The notes under the pieces are model-generated. The model was not told where the DNA came from and did no database searches. It was given only the letters and a program-made list of their open reading frames with translations. Positions 63,451-64,000 of a stretch of DNA of 64,000 nucleotides are shown here, piece after piece. Numbering within the stretch: the first letter of the stretch is position 1; every line of letters starts with the position of its first letter. A program made the translations under genes and the position numbers. The DNA is from Cytophaga hutchinsonii ATCC 33406. Lineage in GTDB: Bacteria > Bacteroidota > Bacteroidia > Cytophagales > Cytophagaceae. The stretch is from assembly GCF_000014145.1 (NCBI RefSeq), contig NC_008255.1:3364001-3428000 (forward strand). The letters run 5' to 3'.

Positions 63451-64000
63451 TTATTTCTTCATCCATTCATTGATATTAATTCCCAAGGTGAAATAGCTGG
63501 TCCCTCCTTTAATGGAATAATACGCGCGGGTATACCCAATATCAAATTTTTTCACCCGAAGCATGAAACCCCAGGTCATACCTGCTGTTGCAGAGCGATC
63601 CTGAAGCCTGAGTTCTCTTCTCATTAAAAAATTATACCCAAAACGTGCGTGAAAGTTTTTGGTAAATAAAAACTCTCCGCCAATAACAAAATGGCGCATG
63701 AGTTTATCGCCAAAGGTTGTTTCAATTGGTGTTACCGTTCCGTCTAAGTTTACTTTTACATTTATTGCCGGATCATTGTATACTACATCAAATTTATATA
63801 AGTGATGTGTAGTAAGGGATAAACGTACCGGCATGTGATCGGGTTTGTAGCTTGCACCAAGCTGAATATCAAACGGGAGATTCACAGCCTGCCCTTTTAC
63901 ATAATTATTGACATTAAAGCCAACGTTTTTAAATACGAGGCCAACGGTTAACTGCTGTTTGGGATGTTTGTATAACACACCAAAATCAACCATTACGGCC
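63451..64000 (-). CDS. porQ: PorQ-like type IX secretion protein, 5' end outside window
   Basis: The frame is open to the window edge, so this is the C-terminal ~180 residues of a beta-barrel protein of the PorQ/PorV type (LGASYKPDHMPVRLSLTTHH, HARFGYNFLMRRELRLQD, GGTSYFTLGINI). PorQ acts in type IX secretion in the outer membrane. The Met at 63993 is probably internal. The gap to hslU is 14 bp. Confidence 0.8.
   Translation of the reverse strand, partial: AVMVDFGVLYKHPKQQLTVGLVFKNVGFNVNNYVKGQAVNLPFDIQLGASYKPDHMPVRLSLTTHHLYKFDVVYNDPAINVKVNLDGTVTPIETTFGDKLMRHFVIGGEFLFTKNFHARFGYNFLMRRELRLQDRSATAGMTWGFMLRVKKFDIGYTRAYYSIKGGTSYFTLGININEWMKK

Overview
The window looks like a chromosome segment of a Cytophagales-type Bacteroidota, close to Cytophaga hutchinsonii. 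This is an inference from several signs: a type IX secretion sorting domain on a secreted metalloprotease, a PorQ-like protein, Bacteroidota promoter elements (TAnnTTTG) and few visible Shine-Dalgarno sites. No genome search could be run.

There are three parts. (1) Positions 1-3,240 have moderate GC. They carry the 5' part of a type I restriction methylase gene (hsdM, minus strand), a hypothetical gene and a 1 kb gene-free stretch full of palindromes, tandem repeats and a TGTACA cluster. (2) Positions ~3,240-36,030 are strongly AT-rich and form a mobile defence island that ends against a tRNA-Leu(CAA) gene. (3) Positions ~36,040-64,000 are ordinary core chromosome: SAM hydrolase, PhoH, secreted protease, ComEC, enoyl-CoA hydratase, a CHAT protein with bioF-bioD-bioA, a hydroxyacid dehydrogenase, an acyl-CoA synthetase, an Mla-type lipid transporter, two tRNA-Glu genes, gapA, hslU and porQ.

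The left half of the island (3.5-12 kb, all minus strand) holds a run of putative effectors: a HEPN protein, a caspase-like cysteine protease, a PIN-like nuclease, a mini kinase-fold protein, and a tight pair of an AlbA_2-HEPN fusion with a large Hsp90/sacsin-like GHKL ATPase. A large serine recombinase and a block of small genes (including an OB-fold protein) follow to 15.4 kb. A structured, gene-free stretch then leads into plus-strand genes: a catalytically inactive Argonaute with a PD-(D/E)XK nuclease partner, then an 1,888-residue Avs-like STAND NTPase with a Cap4/DUF4297-type nuclease head. That gene overlaps one for a 768-residue protein joining a DUF4365 nuclease-like domain to a dynamin-like GTPase with a membrane segment. 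The right end has a DNA polymerase A-like protein, a small resolvase, a sigma-factor-linked set of exported proteins, and a second large serine recombinase whose reading frame runs through the tRNA-Leu gene and its terminator.

The most promising candidates for undescribed biology are the STAND NTPase plus DUF4365-dynamin pair, the GHKL plus AlbA_2-HEPN pair, and the structured sequence between the recombinase module and the Argonaute operon. All defence assignments rest on motif reading and gene context.
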